From the NCBI RefSeq assembly GCF_016595525.1, contig NZ_JAENII010000009.1:1-64000 (forward strand): a stretch of 64,000 nt of DNA, written 5' to 3'. This stretch comes from Haloferula rosea (GTDB lineage Bacteria > Verrucomicrobiota > Verrucomicrobiia > Verrucomicrobiales > Akkermansiaceae). The notes beneath the pieces were generated by a model, which worked only from the letters and a program-made list of their open reading frames with translations, was not told the DNA's origin and made no database searches. The first letter of the stretch is position 1. Every line of letters starts with the position of its first letter. Positions 42,770-51,677 of this stretch are shown here, one piece after another. The position numbers and the translations under genes are program-made.

Positions 42770-44416
42770 ATGCAGCTACACGAACTGGAGGTGGAGAATT
42801 ATCGGGCGGTGCGCCGTGCCCGGCTGAGCTTTGGTCACACGACGGTGCTCATCGGCGAGAATGACAGCGGGAAGTCCAGCCTGCTGGAGGCCTTGGTGCG
42901 CGTGCTCGATGGTGGGGCGGCGGAGGAACCTCCGAATTTTGAGTCTTTCCAGTTCCACCGGGATCCGGTGAAGCACGAGATCGTCGGCCCGATTCGGATT
43001 CGCATTGTGTTCCGCGAGCGGGAAGCGGGCGAGTGGGCCGGAGAGGTCTATGCGCCGATTCACGACTTGCTGCTCCGCGCCGGAGAGGATTGCCGGGAGG
43101 TGGCCTTTGAGCTCCGGGCGCAGCCGGAAGGGGAAGTAGTCTGGCGCTTGAAGTCGGGCAAACGGAAGACCTCGGATCCGGAAGTGCTGCGCTGGCTCCG
43201 CGAATTCACTCCGGCCATCCACCTGAGAGCGGGCATGCTGACCGGCTACGGCACGGAGACCCTGCCGTGTGCTCCAGGGCTGTGCCGGACGGGGGAAACG
43301 GAGCTGGACGAGAAGATCGCGGCGATCGAGGTGGCGGCCGAGCGATTGATTTCCAAGACGAGCCCGAATCAGGAGAGTGATCTTGAGGCTGGTTTCAAGG
43401 CGACCCGGGAATTGCTCCAGTTGGTCACCCTTCCTCGCGACCGGAAGGCTCCGAACCTGGCTCGCCGAGTGCGGGAGATCCTCGGGAAGGGGATCGATCT
43501 CAACAGTAGCCAGCCGACCCTGCCAGGGTCGAATACGAGTTCCGAAAAGTTGGGGATTCTGCTGCTGATTGCCGCCTTGCTGCGGGTGGCCCGTGGGGCC
43601 ATGGCCAAGGAGATGGAGCCGATCTGGATCATCGAGGACCCCGAGGCGCACCTGCATCCCAAGTCACTGGCATCCATCAGTTATTTCCTCAGTGACATCC
43701 GCTGGCAGAAGATCATCACCACCTACTCGGGTGCGATGGTGGGTAGCATGCCGCTGAGCAATGTGCGGCGGCTGACGCGACGCCGGGGTGTGGTGACGGA
43801 GCACCGGGTCGACGTCACGCAGTTGTCCGGGGTCGAACTGCGTCGGATCGGCTATCACCTCGGAGCTCACCGGGGGGCGGCCTGTTTTGCCCGCATGTGG
43901 CTGCTGGTCGAGGGGGAGTCCGAAATGTGGATGCTGCCTCAGCTCGCGCGACTGTGCGGCTATGAGTTCGGGGTCGAGGGGATCGAATGTGTGGAGTTCG
44001 CCCAGTCGGGGCTGGCCCCCATGATCCGGGTGGCCGAGCAGTTGGGGATCGGCTGGCATGTGCTCGCGGACGGAGACAAGGCGGGTCAAACCTACATCGA
44101 TACGATCCGGCGCACGGTCGCGACGAAGGATCGCCAGGGGAGATTCACACTGCTCAATGAGCCCGACATTGAGCACTGCTTTTACAAGCACGGCTATGCC
44201 AAGGTGTATCAGGAGCACGCGCGACTGGGCGGCAAGTCGACGCGGGACATGGATCCACGTCGGGTGATCCAGCGGGCGGTGCAGACGCTGTCGAAGCCGG
44301 ACCTGGCGCTGAGGGTGATCGAGGCCGTGGCTGCGGATGGCTCACCGGGGGTGCCGGACGTCCTTCAGAAGATGATCCGGACCTGTGTGAAAGTGGCCCG
44401 CTCGCAATCGAAGTAG
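42770..44416 (+). CDS. OLD-family ATPase-TOPRIM nuclease (YbjD-like)
   Basis: 548 residues from the ATG at 42770. The ABC/SMC-like ATPase has Walker A GENDSGKSS at 29-37, Walker B WIIEDPEAHLHP near 285 and an H-loop-like ITTYSG. The C-terminal TOPRIM domain has LLVEGESE near 380 and ADGDKAG near 433, the acidic residues expected to bind metal. OLD nucleases cut or nick DNA; several act in phage defence, either alone or with UvrD-like helicases (Gabija). No helicase partner is adjacent, so this resembles class 1 or YbjD-type solitary forms. It is divergent from rseP. Confidence 0.85.
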   Translation: MQLHELEVENYRAVRRARLSFGHTTVLIGENDSGKSSLLEALVRVLDGGAAEEPPNFESFQFHRDPVKHEIVGPIRIRIVFREREAGEWAGEVYAPIHDLLLRAGEDCREVAFELRAQPEGEVVWRLKSGKRKTSDPEVLRWLREFTPAIHLRAGMLTGYGTETLPCAPGLCRTGETELDEKIAAIEVAAERLISKTSPNQESDLEAGFKATRELLQLVTLPRDRKAPNLARRVREILGKGIDLNSSQPTLPGSNTSSEKLGILLLIAALLRVARGAMAKEMEPIWIIEDPEAHLHPKSLASISYFLSDIRWQKIITTYSGAMVGSMPLSNVRRLTRRRGVVTEHRVDVTQLSGVELRRIGYHLGAHRGAACFARMWLLVEGESEMWMLPQLARLCGYEFGVEGIECVEFAQSGLAPMIRVAEQLGIGWHVLADGDKAGQTYIDTIRRTVATKDRQGRFTLLNEPDIEHCFYKHGYAKVYQEHARLGGKSTRDMDPRRVIQRAVQTLSKPDLALRVIEAVAADGSPGVPDVLQKMIRTCVKVARSQSK

Positions 44417-44420
44417 GCTT

Positions 44421-44768
44421 TCAGCCCCAGAAGCAGCCAGCGGGGTCGTCGGTCACGGCGTCGAGAAAGCCGTCGAGGTGCTTGGCTTCCGGCAGGAGAT
44501 CGTAGCGCTGCCAGGCCAGGTCGACGCCCTGCCAGTAGATTTTCCATCGTTCATCGGACTTCACCCAGGTGGCCTTGGCGATGGAGTGTTCCATGGACTG
44601 GCTGGGGTCATCGAACTGCGGACGGATCTCGAAAATCTCCACGGACTGCCCGCTGATGCGATAAGCCAGATCGATCTGGGCGCGCAGTTCCACGGGAGGT
44701 CGACGGGCCTCGATGAATGCGGACGCCTTGGTCTCGACCAGTGCCTGTTCGAACTCGGTGAATGCCAT
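44421..44768 (-). CDS. DUF3024 family protein
   Basis: 115 residues from the ATG at 44768 (MAFTEFEQAL). The conserved outline of this family is visible: FIEARRPPVELRAQIDLAYRI, SVEIFEIRPQFDDP, IAKATWVKSDERWKIYWQGVDLAWQRY and the terminal FWG. Its function is unknown. It is convergent with the OLD nuclease gene, 4 bp apart, and followed upstream by a 238-bp spacer. Confidence 0.85.
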   Translation of the reverse strand: MAFTEFEQALVETKASAFIEARRPPVELRAQIDLAYRISGQSVEIFEIRPQFDDPSQSMEHSIAKATWVKSDERWKIYWQGVDLAWQRYDLLPEAKHLDGFLDAVTDDPAGCFWG

Positions 44769-44905
44769 GGAGAGGGAGGAAAATCGGGGGTGACGCGGGG
44801 CTGCCGTGTGGCAGGCAAATCCTCGGGCAATAACCGCCGGTCCGGCTGCATTCGCAAGGGCAGTGAATGCCATCCTTTGTCAGCATCATGTCATCCATGT
44901 GCATG

Positions 44906-44937
44906 AATGCCGACGACTCGTGAGAGCCGCCGGCATT
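44906..44937 (-). terminator. Long GC-rich hairpin downstream of the vWA-autotransporter gene
   Basis: Fourteen-bp arms lie around a 4-nt loop. In minus-strand RNA all pairs form, two of them as G-U; in plus-strand RNA the same two positions would be A-C mismatches. This favours function in the minus-strand transcript that ends at 45007. The hairpin has an A run before it and only ATTCATG after it, while a T run (44936-44941) follows it in the plus direction. Confidence 0.5.
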
Positions 44938-45006
44938 TTTTCGCTTCGCAGCGGATGCGCCTGGCAAAGGGGGGGAGATGGGTTTGGTGGGGGGAGAGGG
45001 TATCGC

Positions 45007-46725
45007 TCAGAACTCCACGCCGCCTTTCAGGCCGACGTAGTGGGACTGGCTTTCGCTGCCCAGTCGGGCTTCGTAGTCGAGGATGACATTCCATCCACAG
45101 TTCATGAAATAGCCGAACCCGAGGCCGAGCACGGCCACGTCTTCGTCGATGGTTCCCTGAGGAAGGCCGGCGATGGTGCCGAGGTCGTCCTTGAACTCAT
45201 GCTCCCAGGCAGCGCGTGCTTGGGGGACGAAGGTGCCGCTGCCCATGGGTACTGGATACGAGACTTGGTAGCCAAGCTGGGTGGCCAACGACTCGTAGTC
45301 GGTTCCGGGAATGGCGAGAGCACCGGGGCCGATTTCGGTGTAGGCGTCGATCTCACCGTCGAGCCAGCGGACCTGTCCGAATGGACCATGCACGAGGCCG
45401 GCATTGCGGAAATTCAGGCCGGTATTGAACTCGAGGGTGTGGAAATCTCCTTCCGGGCTGCCGGTAGCGGGGCCGGGCAGGCGGAAGGTGTCATAGTCGG
45501 TCATCCCGTAGCCGTAGAGCAGGTCGGCATAGAATCCCATGCCACCGAAATCCTGATAGTAGGAGACGTAGGGCATCAGGGCGAGGGTGTCGATGTCGGC
45601 ACTCCCCACGAGGCTCATGTCAGCTTCGGCCCGGGTGCCACTGATGGCGAATCCGACGGCCCAGTTGCTGTTGAAGTCGTATTCGACTCCGACAGCGCCC
45701 CCATAGATGTCGATCGATGTGTCGGCCTGGATCAGTCTGCGGAAATTCGCGCCCGGTACGGCGAGTGTGGCATACTGGGCATCATAATCCTGCGTGGCCC
45801 AGTAGACCTTGCCCCAGACTTCCCATGGGCAGTGGGTGGTCATGACGATGGGGTTCTTTGGCATCCCGCCCTTGGCGCTCGTGGGCGCGGGAGTCTCGGT
45901 GACGATGGGTTCCGAGCGCACACCGGAGCGCATGCGGAACATCCGGTCGCCGACACCACGAACCGCGGTGCGTGCGGACATGATGGACGTCAGGCGCAGG
46001 GTCGAGGTGAGGATCCTGGCGGTTTCAATGATGTCTCCGTCGAATTCGCGGCCCCGGACTTCGCGCTCGATCTTACGTTGAATTTCCGGCTCGAAGTCCT
46101 CGAAAGTTGGAGCGACGGCGACGAAGGCTCCGTTACCGGCAATCACTTCGTCTTCATAGAATTGGGCAAGCGCTCCGCTCGGATCGCTTCCGATCACGAT
46201 TCCATTGATGGTGTCCACGCCGTTGTTGATTGCGGCGTCGCGGGCTGCTCCGGGGCTGCTACCCGTGCCATCGCCGGCCACGTCGATGACGACGCGTGTG
46301 CCGTCATACATGTTCTGCCCGAACAGCGAGGCCGCGAGATTGATGCCGCTGCTGATGGACGTGCCTCCGCTGGAAGGTTTCGCTCCACGAAGAGCAAAGA
46401 TGCTGTCGGCAAAGGCATCGGCCTCGGAAGCATTCGAGATCAGGGTGAAGGGAATACCTTCAGAGGCCGAGGAGTCGAAGAACACCAGGTTCACCGCGAT
46501 GCTGCCGAGCGGTCCGCTCTCGATGGCGTTGATGAGGGATGAATTCCGGAAGGCGCTTTCGTAGCCGTCCATCATCAACTGGTATTCGCTGAGATCGACG
46601 CTACCGGACACGTCGGTAACGAGCGAGAGCTCGAGGTCGACGAGGATGTTCTGGGCCTCCATGGGCCCGAGTGGCAACCCGAACGCCGCTGCGACGGCGC
46701 AGGCATTCAATGTCTTGCTTTTCAT
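45007..46725 (-). CDS. vWA (DUF1194-like) - outer-membrane beta-barrel fusion protein
   Basis: 572 residues from the ATG at 46725, with a signal peptide. Residues about 28-235 are a von Willebrand A domain of the DUF1194 type: VTDVSGSVDLSEYQLMMDGYESAF with the MIDAS D38-x-S40-x-S42, SSGGTSISSGI and VVIDVAGDGTGSS. A linker follows. From about 310 to the end there are amphipathic strands of an autotransporter-type barrel (VYWATQDYDAQYATLAV, WAVGFAISGTRAEADMSL, GFYADLLYGYGMTDYDTF), closing with GLKGGVEF, whose final Phe is typical for outer-membrane insertion. The vWA domain is probably displayed at the outer membrane as a metal-dependent adhesin. Confidence 0.82.
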   Translation of the reverse strand: MKSKTLNACAVAAAFGLPLGPMEAQNILVDLELSLVTDVSGSVDLSEYQLMMDGYESAFRNSSLINAIESGPLGSIAVNLVFFDSSASEGIPFTLISNASEADAFADSIFALRGAKPSSGGTSISSGINLAASLFGQNMYDGTRVVIDVAGDGTGSSPGAARDAAINNGVDTINGIVIGSDPSGALAQFYEDEVIAGNGAFVAVAPTFEDFEPEIQRKIEREVRGREFDGDIIETARILTSTLRLTSIMSARTAVRGVGDRMFRMRSGVRSEPIVTETPAPTSAKGGMPKNPIVMTTHCPWEVWGKVYWATQDYDAQYATLAVPGANFRRLIQADTSIDIYGGAVGVEYDFNSNWAVGFAISGTRAEADMSLVGSADIDTLALMPYVSYYQDFGGMGFYADLLYGYGMTDYDTFRLPGPATGSPEGDFHTLEFNTGLNFRNAGLVHGPFGQVRWLDGEIDAYTEIGPGALAIPGTDYESLATQLGYQVSYPVPMGSGTFVPQARAAWEHEFKDDLGTIAGLPQGTIDEDVAVLGLGFGYFMNCGWNVILDYEARLGSESQSHYVGLKGGVEF

Positions 46726-46944
46726 CGTTCTGGGGGTTGTAGGCAACTCCCCGCCGAAGCATCTGAATCTGGCAGAAAAACTCCTTAGGGAGCGTCCTGT
46801 GTTTAGGGCCCTTGATAGAAGAAATCAACCCCATTCTTCAAATATATCTTTTGATTCAAGGTGTGATAACTCCAATTACAATTAACCTAACAGAAATAGG
46901 AATTCGGAGGCATGGTGTTCTTGGGTGATTTCGGTTTCCGGCGG

Positions 46945-49416
46945 TTACGCCAGAGTGCCTTCAGTGACGCCGAGTTTTTCCAGTGCGGCGACCTCATCGA
47001 GGAGTTCGTTGGCGCTGGCGGTGCCGTCGAGCAGTGCCTGGTAGCTCGAAAGGGTGAGTCGGGTGGTGGCGGCATCTTCGTCGAGCAGTTCGACCCGGAA
47101 CTTCTTCAGGCCGGTCTTGCGGAGGGCGTCGTGGAAGCGGGCTCCGGTTTGTGCCTTGCCGTTGAAGAGGGTGTTGCGGCAGCCGACGTCGGCGTGGAGC
47201 CGGTGGAGTTGGCCGACCCGGTCGCGGAGATGGACCACGTGTTCCTCGCAGGGGCGCCCGCAGTCCTTGTAGCTGGTGCCTTCGCTCATGAAGGTGCAGA
47301 AGACGCAGTGCTCCATGTGGAAGAGGGGCATGTGCTGGTGCAGGGTGAGTTCGAACCAGTCGGTGGGCGCTTGGGAAAGGAGGTCGAGGACCTGGGAGAT
47401 GTTCAGGTCGTAGGAGACGGTGAGGGTGTCCAGTGTGGCGGCTTCCTTGAGCAGCGATGCGGTGATCGGGTTCGCGATATTGAGCGAGAAGTCCGCGGTT
47501 TTGACGAGGTCGCTGCGGTCCTTGTAATACTGGAGCGAGGCGAGGTTGCGGAGGAGGAGCCCGTCGGGTTCCGCGCGTTCGATGAGTTTCAGGTAGCCGG
47601 TTTCTCCGGGCTTCAGAATGCGCGGGGTGGCGAGGTGAACCGTGGAGCTGGGCGCGGCACTGCTGCGGACGGCGGCCACGGCTTCCTTGTAGCGGCGCGG
47701 ATCCTCGAAGTCGCAGTAGATCACGTGGATCTGCTCGGCCAATGCGGCGTCGACCTGCTCGAGGGTGCGGCACAGCACGGAGAGTCGGGGGCTGCTGGAC
47801 GCTGAGTCGGCGATGGTGGATGGCTGGGGAAGGAGGTCGTCGAGGCGGACCTCGGTGGTGGTGATGGGCCTTTCCTGCGGGGCAAGGTCCGAGTCCAACT
47901 GGGCGATCAGCTCGCGGCGCAGTCGGTTGAGCGCGGAGATCGCGATGTGGCAGTCGCCTTCCAGTTGGTTGTCGAGGGACGCGAGTTCGTAGCGGGTATC
48001 GCCGAGGCGGGAGAGTTGTTTGGTGAGGGTCTCGGTCCCGAGGGGATGTTTGCTGGCGGGCTGAAGCGGGCTTTCGCTCGAGCAACTGGCATGTCCTGAT
48101 GAGATTACCAGCGGGGCGCCGGGTTGGCCGGTGACCTTGACATGGAGGGGGGTCTTCTTCGGTGTGAGTTTGGCGTTTTGCCAGAACTTGCGGATCTCGG
48201 ACTCCAGGGAGGGGTCGGAGGTTTTGTAGAGGGTGTTGCCGGGGCGGATGCGCTCGAAGTTGATGCCGCTGTAGGTGCGGTGGAAGACGATGCGCTTGCC
48301 CTCGATCTTCCAGATGCGCGCCCCTTGTTCGAGGTCGCGGTTTTCTCCGGCATCGAAGACGACGCCATCGCCTGCCTTCAACGGGGGATCGAGTTCGGCA
48401 AGGGGGGCGTCGAGCTCGATCCAGGTGCCGCCGCAATGGGTGATGGTGCCGAGAAGCGGTCCACGCTTTTTTCCAAAGCGACCGTGCGTGAGATAGGGGT
48501 GATCGGTCCCGGCGAGCCAGCCGCTGGTGAGCCCGCGGGAGAAGGTCATCTCGAGGCTGTAGCGATCGGCGGCGGTGACGGTTGAGTCACGCTGGGCCAT
48601 GGCGTCGTCGAGTGCCTTACGGTAAACGCGGGTGACGGCGGCGACGTATTCGGGAGACTTCAGGCGGCCTTCGATCTTGAACGACTTGACGCCGGCGCGG
48701 ACGAGGTCGGGAATGATATCGACGGCAGCGAGGTCCTGCGGGCTGAGCAGGTAGCGGACTTCCTCCATGTCCTGCGTTTTGCCATCGACGACGAGTTCGT
48801 AGGGCATGCGGCAGGCTTGGGCGCACTCACCGCGGTTGGCGGACCGTTGGCCGAGGCTTTCGCTGGTGAGGCACTGGCCGGAGTAGGCGACGCAGAGGGC
48901 ACCGTGGACGAAGACTTCGAGGGGGGTGATCGTCTGGGATCGTGCGTCTTCGAAGCGACTGATTTCCTTCACCGAAAGCTCACGGGCAAGCACGGCTCGC
49001 TCGAGAGGGAATAAGGATTCGACGAATTGCAGTCCTTCGGGCGAGGTGATGGTCATCTGGGTCGAGGCATGAAGCTCGACGTCTGGGGCGATCTCACGGG
49101 CCATCTTTGCAAGACCGAGGTCCTGGATGATGAGGGCGTCGACGCCGGCTTCGGCCACCCGGTGAAGCTGGGCTTCAGCGGCCTTGAGTTCACTGGTGAA
49201 GATGAGGGTGTTCATCGTCACGAAGCCTTTGACGCCGTGCTTGTGGAGGAACTCCATGAGCTCCGGCAGGTCGTCGTTGGAAAAGTTGTCGGCCCGCAGG
49301 CGGGCATTGAAGGCGGGAAGGCCGAAGAAGATGGCATCCGCTCCGGCTGCGACCGCGGCACGGGCGCAGTCCCAGTTCCCGGCGGGGCTGAGGAGTTCAG
49401 GAGTGGAGTCGGTCAT
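46945..49416 (-). CDS. U32 family peptidase with DUF3656-type C-terminus
   Basis: 823 residues from the ATG at 49416 (MTDSTPELLSPAGNWDCARAAV). The TIM-barrel N-terminal domain has GADAIFFGLPAFNARL, FVTMNTLIF and ELHASTQMTITSP. The conserved cysteines (HGALCVAYSGQC ... RGECAQACR) probably ligate an iron-sulfur cluster, and FKIEGRLKSPEYVAAVTRVYRKALD follows. The long C-terminal half ends with a further Cys-containing segment (MEHCVFCTFMSEG). The layout is that of the RlhA-like branch, which hydroxylates 23S rRNA, and not of a collagenase. Function in this organism is inferred. Confidence 0.85.
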   Translation of the reverse strand: MTDSTPELLSPAGNWDCARAAVAAGADAIFFGLPAFNARLRADNFSNDDLPELMEFLHKHGVKGFVTMNTLIFTSELKAAEAQLHRVAEAGVDALIIQDLGLAKMAREIAPDVELHASTQMTITSPEGLQFVESLFPLERAVLARELSVKEISRFEDARSQTITPLEVFVHGALCVAYSGQCLTSESLGQRSANRGECAQACRMPYELVVDGKTQDMEEVRYLLSPQDLAAVDIIPDLVRAGVKSFKIEGRLKSPEYVAAVTRVYRKALDDAMAQRDSTVTAADRYSLEMTFSRGLTSGWLAGTDHPYLTHGRFGKKRGPLLGTITHCGGTWIELDAPLAELDPPLKAGDGVVFDAGENRDLEQGARIWKIEGKRIVFHRTYSGINFERIRPGNTLYKTSDPSLESEIRKFWQNAKLTPKKTPLHVKVTGQPGAPLVISSGHASCSSESPLQPASKHPLGTETLTKQLSRLGDTRYELASLDNQLEGDCHIAISALNRLRRELIAQLDSDLAPQERPITTTEVRLDDLLPQPSTIADSASSSPRLSVLCRTLEQVDAALAEQIHVIYCDFEDPRRYKEAVAAVRSSAAPSSTVHLATPRILKPGETGYLKLIERAEPDGLLLRNLASLQYYKDRSDLVKTADFSLNIANPITASLLKEAATLDTLTVSYDLNISQVLDLLSQAPTDWFELTLHQHMPLFHMEHCVFCTFMSEGTSYKDCGRPCEEHVVHLRDRVGQLHRLHADVGCRNTLFNGKAQTGARFHDALRKTGLKKFRVELLDEDAATTRLTLSSYQALLDGTASANELLDEVAALEKLGVTEGTLA

Positions 49417-49507
49417 GGCGGTGCTGGGGGAGGAAACCATGGACTGGTGGGAAAGCACGGACGAAATGCGCTGACGACCGTCCGGCGACTTCCGGATTGA
49501 TGAGCGA

Positions 49508-49987
49508 ATGGGAGTGGCAGAGGGTGGGTGGATGAGCCCGAGGGGTGACCGAAGCCGAGCAGTGGTGCTGGTGTTGTTTCTCGGATTGCCGGGCTGGTTT
49601 TTCTGGGCCGGAGGAAGTGTTTGGGGGCTGCTCTTGGCATTCATTTGGCTGAGCGATGGGTCGGCGGGGTTGTGGCTGGGAGCTCATGATGAACCGGCAT
49701 TTGTGTGGGTTCTCGGCGCTGGGCTGATGGCTCTGCTTGGACAGGGCATGTTGACATTCGAACGAATTCTTTCGGGCTGCCAGGGCGTCGGTGATGTCTC
49801 GATTCGGGGTAGGCGTTTCTTGATGCTGAAGCTGGCACGCGACCTGTGCGTGTCCTTTGGCATCGCGACCCTGGCGCTATTGATGATGAATACTCAGCCT
49901 GTGTTGCCGATATGGATCATCCTCGCGGCGGTGTGCGTGCTGGGTATCGCGCTGCATGGCATCGGTGAGCGGGCGGAGCAGCGGTGA
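49508..49987 (+). CDS. Small integral membrane protein of unknown function
   Basis: 159 residues (or 151 from the ATG at 49532). There are four hydrophobic segments: VVLVLFLGLPGWFFWAGG, LLLAFIWLSDG, VWVLGAGLMALLGQGML and IWIILAAVCVLGIAL. Between the third and fourth lies a basic loop (GRRFLMLKLARD). No family recognised. Divergent from the U32 gene and 93 bp before DUF1800. Confidence 0.6.
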   Translation: MGVAEGGWMSPRGDRSRAVVLVLFLGLPGWFFWAGGSVWGLLLAFIWLSDGSAGLWLGAHDEPAFVWVLGAGLMALLGQGMLTFERILSGCQGVGDVSIRGRRFLMLKLARDLCVSFGIATLALLMMNTQPVLPIWIILAAVCVLGIALHGIGERAEQR

Positions 49988-50080
49988 GACGGCAGGGCTA
50001 CGGCAGAAACGTGTGGGGGGATCGCAACTTTATCGGTGCGGGGAGGTTACCCACCTTGCAACCCAAGCGTACGACTCATC

Positions 50081-51631
50081 ATGCTCCCCAAAGCGAAAGA
50101 CGAATGGACGGTGGAAGAAGCGGCACATCTGGTGCGCCGGGCGGGATTCGGTGCGTCACCGCAAGATATCCGTGAGATTCATGAGCTGGGAAGGGAGAAG
50201 GCGGTGGAGAGCCTGCTGTTTCCAGATGAGCCGCTCGATGCCTTTGAGCTGCCGAGCTGGATGGATCCAGGGCGGCTCGCTGAACAGATGCGCGAGCAGA
50301 TGGCGGCGAATCGCTCGATGCGGGACTCGGAGCGGTCGATGAGTCGGGAGGATGCCGCGGAGGCCCGGCAGAAGAAGCTGCGTGAACGTCAACGCGAGTC
50401 ACGGCAGCGGATCGTCGAGGGATCCCAGTGGTGGTTTGACCGAATGATGACCACGCGTGCGCCCTTGCGGGAGAAGATGGTGCTGTTCTGGCACGATCAT
50501 TTCGCCACCTCGGCGCAGAAGGTGAAGAATCCCGCGCTGATGCTGAAACAGAATGACCTGTTCCGTGCGCATGCGTTCGGGAACTTCAAGCACCTGACTC
50601 AGCAGGTCCTCAAGGACCCGGCGATGATGCTTTATCTGGACGTGCAGACCTCGAAGAAGGGCAAGCCGAACGAGAACTTCGCGCGTGAGGTGATGGAGTT
50701 GTTCACCCTGGGCGAGGGAAACTACACGGAGCAGGACGTCAAGGAAGCGGCACGGGCATTCACCGGCTACACGGTCAATCGGCTGAATGGGAATGTCGGT
50801 CACGCAGGTTTCCAATGGGACGGCGGCCGGAAGACGGTGCTGGGGCAGACGGGGCGCTTTGATGGCGAGGATGTGATCGATGTTCTGTTCGAGCAGTCGG
50901 CGGCTGCGGAATACCTGCCGTCGAAGCTGTGGGCGTTTTTCGTCGAGGATGAGCCTCCAGCGGTGATCGTGAAGGACCTGGCCCGGACGTTCCGGGAGGG
51001 CGGCTTCGAGATCGAGCCGGTGCTCCGTGAGATCTTTCTTTCCCGTGCCTTCTACGACAGCACGGTGATCCGGAATCAGATCAAAAGCCCGGTCCAGTTC
51101 CTGATCCAAATGTGCAAGGAGCTTGAAGTGGACGGCTTGCCGCGCGGATATGCGCTGACCTCGCAGGAGCAACTTGGACAAACCCTGTTCCGTCCACCCA
51201 ATGTCGCCGGCTGGGACTGGGGGCGGGCCTGGATCAGCACGAACACACTGCTGACGCGCTACAACATCGCGGGAGCGGTGACCAAGGGGGCGCAGCCAGC
51301 GCAGGGGACCGAGGAGGACGGCGGAAGCATGATGATGGGCATGGCGAATGCTGGCGGCCGGGGAGCGATGTTGGAGCGGATGGTGCAGCGCTCGATGTCC
51401 CAGTGGGAAGGCCCGGACTACGAGAAGTTGGTGCCGCGATCCTTGCGGGAGGACCCCGAGGCCGTGGTGGATTCCCTGATCGAGCGACTTTTCCAAGCGG
51501 ACCCGGGTCCCAAGCAACGCGCGGCATTCGTGGACTACGCGAAGGCCAAGAAGGGCGTGGTGTTCACCAATCATGAAGTCGCCGAGTTGTGCCACCTGAT
51601 GATGAGCACGCCGCACTATCAACTCACCTGA
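50081..51631 (+). CDS. DUF1800 family protein
   Basis: 516 residues from the ATG at 50081. The family signatures are EAAHLVRRAGFGASP at the N-terminus, REKMVLFWHDHFATS, NENFAREVMELFTLGEGNYTEQDVKEAARAFTGY and GQTLFRPPNVAGWDWGRAWI. No signal peptide is evident at this start. DUF1800 proteins almost always sit beside DUF1501 in Planctomycetes and Verrucomicrobia; the pair is exported or surface-associated but has no established reaction. A DUF1501 gene follows 46 bp later. Confidence 0.92.
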   Translation: MLPKAKDEWTVEEAAHLVRRAGFGASPQDIREIHELGREKAVESLLFPDEPLDAFELPSWMDPGRLAEQMREQMAANRSMRDSERSMSREDAAEARQKKLRERQRESRQRIVEGSQWWFDRMMTTRAPLREKMVLFWHDHFATSAQKVKNPALMLKQNDLFRAHAFGNFKHLTQQVLKDPAMMLYLDVQTSKKGKPNENFAREVMELFTLGEGNYTEQDVKEAARAFTGYTVNRLNGNVGHAGFQWDGGRKTVLGQTGRFDGEDVIDVLFEQSAAAEYLPSKLWAFFVEDEPPAVIVKDLARTFREGGFEIEPVLREIFLSRAFYDSTVIRNQIKSPVQFLIQMCKELEVDGLPRGYALTSQEQLGQTLFRPPNVAGWDWGRAWISTNTLLTRYNIAGAVTKGAQPAQGTEEDGGSMMMGMANAGGRGAMLERMVQRSMSQWEGPDYEKLVPRSLREDPEAVVDSLIERLFQADPGPKQRAAFVDYAKAKKGVVFTNHEVAELCHLMMSTPHYQLT

Positions 51632-51677
51632 GGCTCGCTGGAGTTTCCATCTACTAATCCTGATTTCCAAACATGCG

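Noticed and set aside
44769-45006. Small RNA gene such as 6S or SRP RNA
   Set aside because: Apart from the hairpin at 44906-44937 there is no recognisable conserved core sequence, and the hairpin pairs better on the minus strand as an mRNA 3' end.
44806-46542. Plus-strand open frame of 578 codons
   Set aside because: It lies opposite the vWA-barrel gene, has shadow-like composition rich in Gly, Val, Glu and Asp, and shows no motif.
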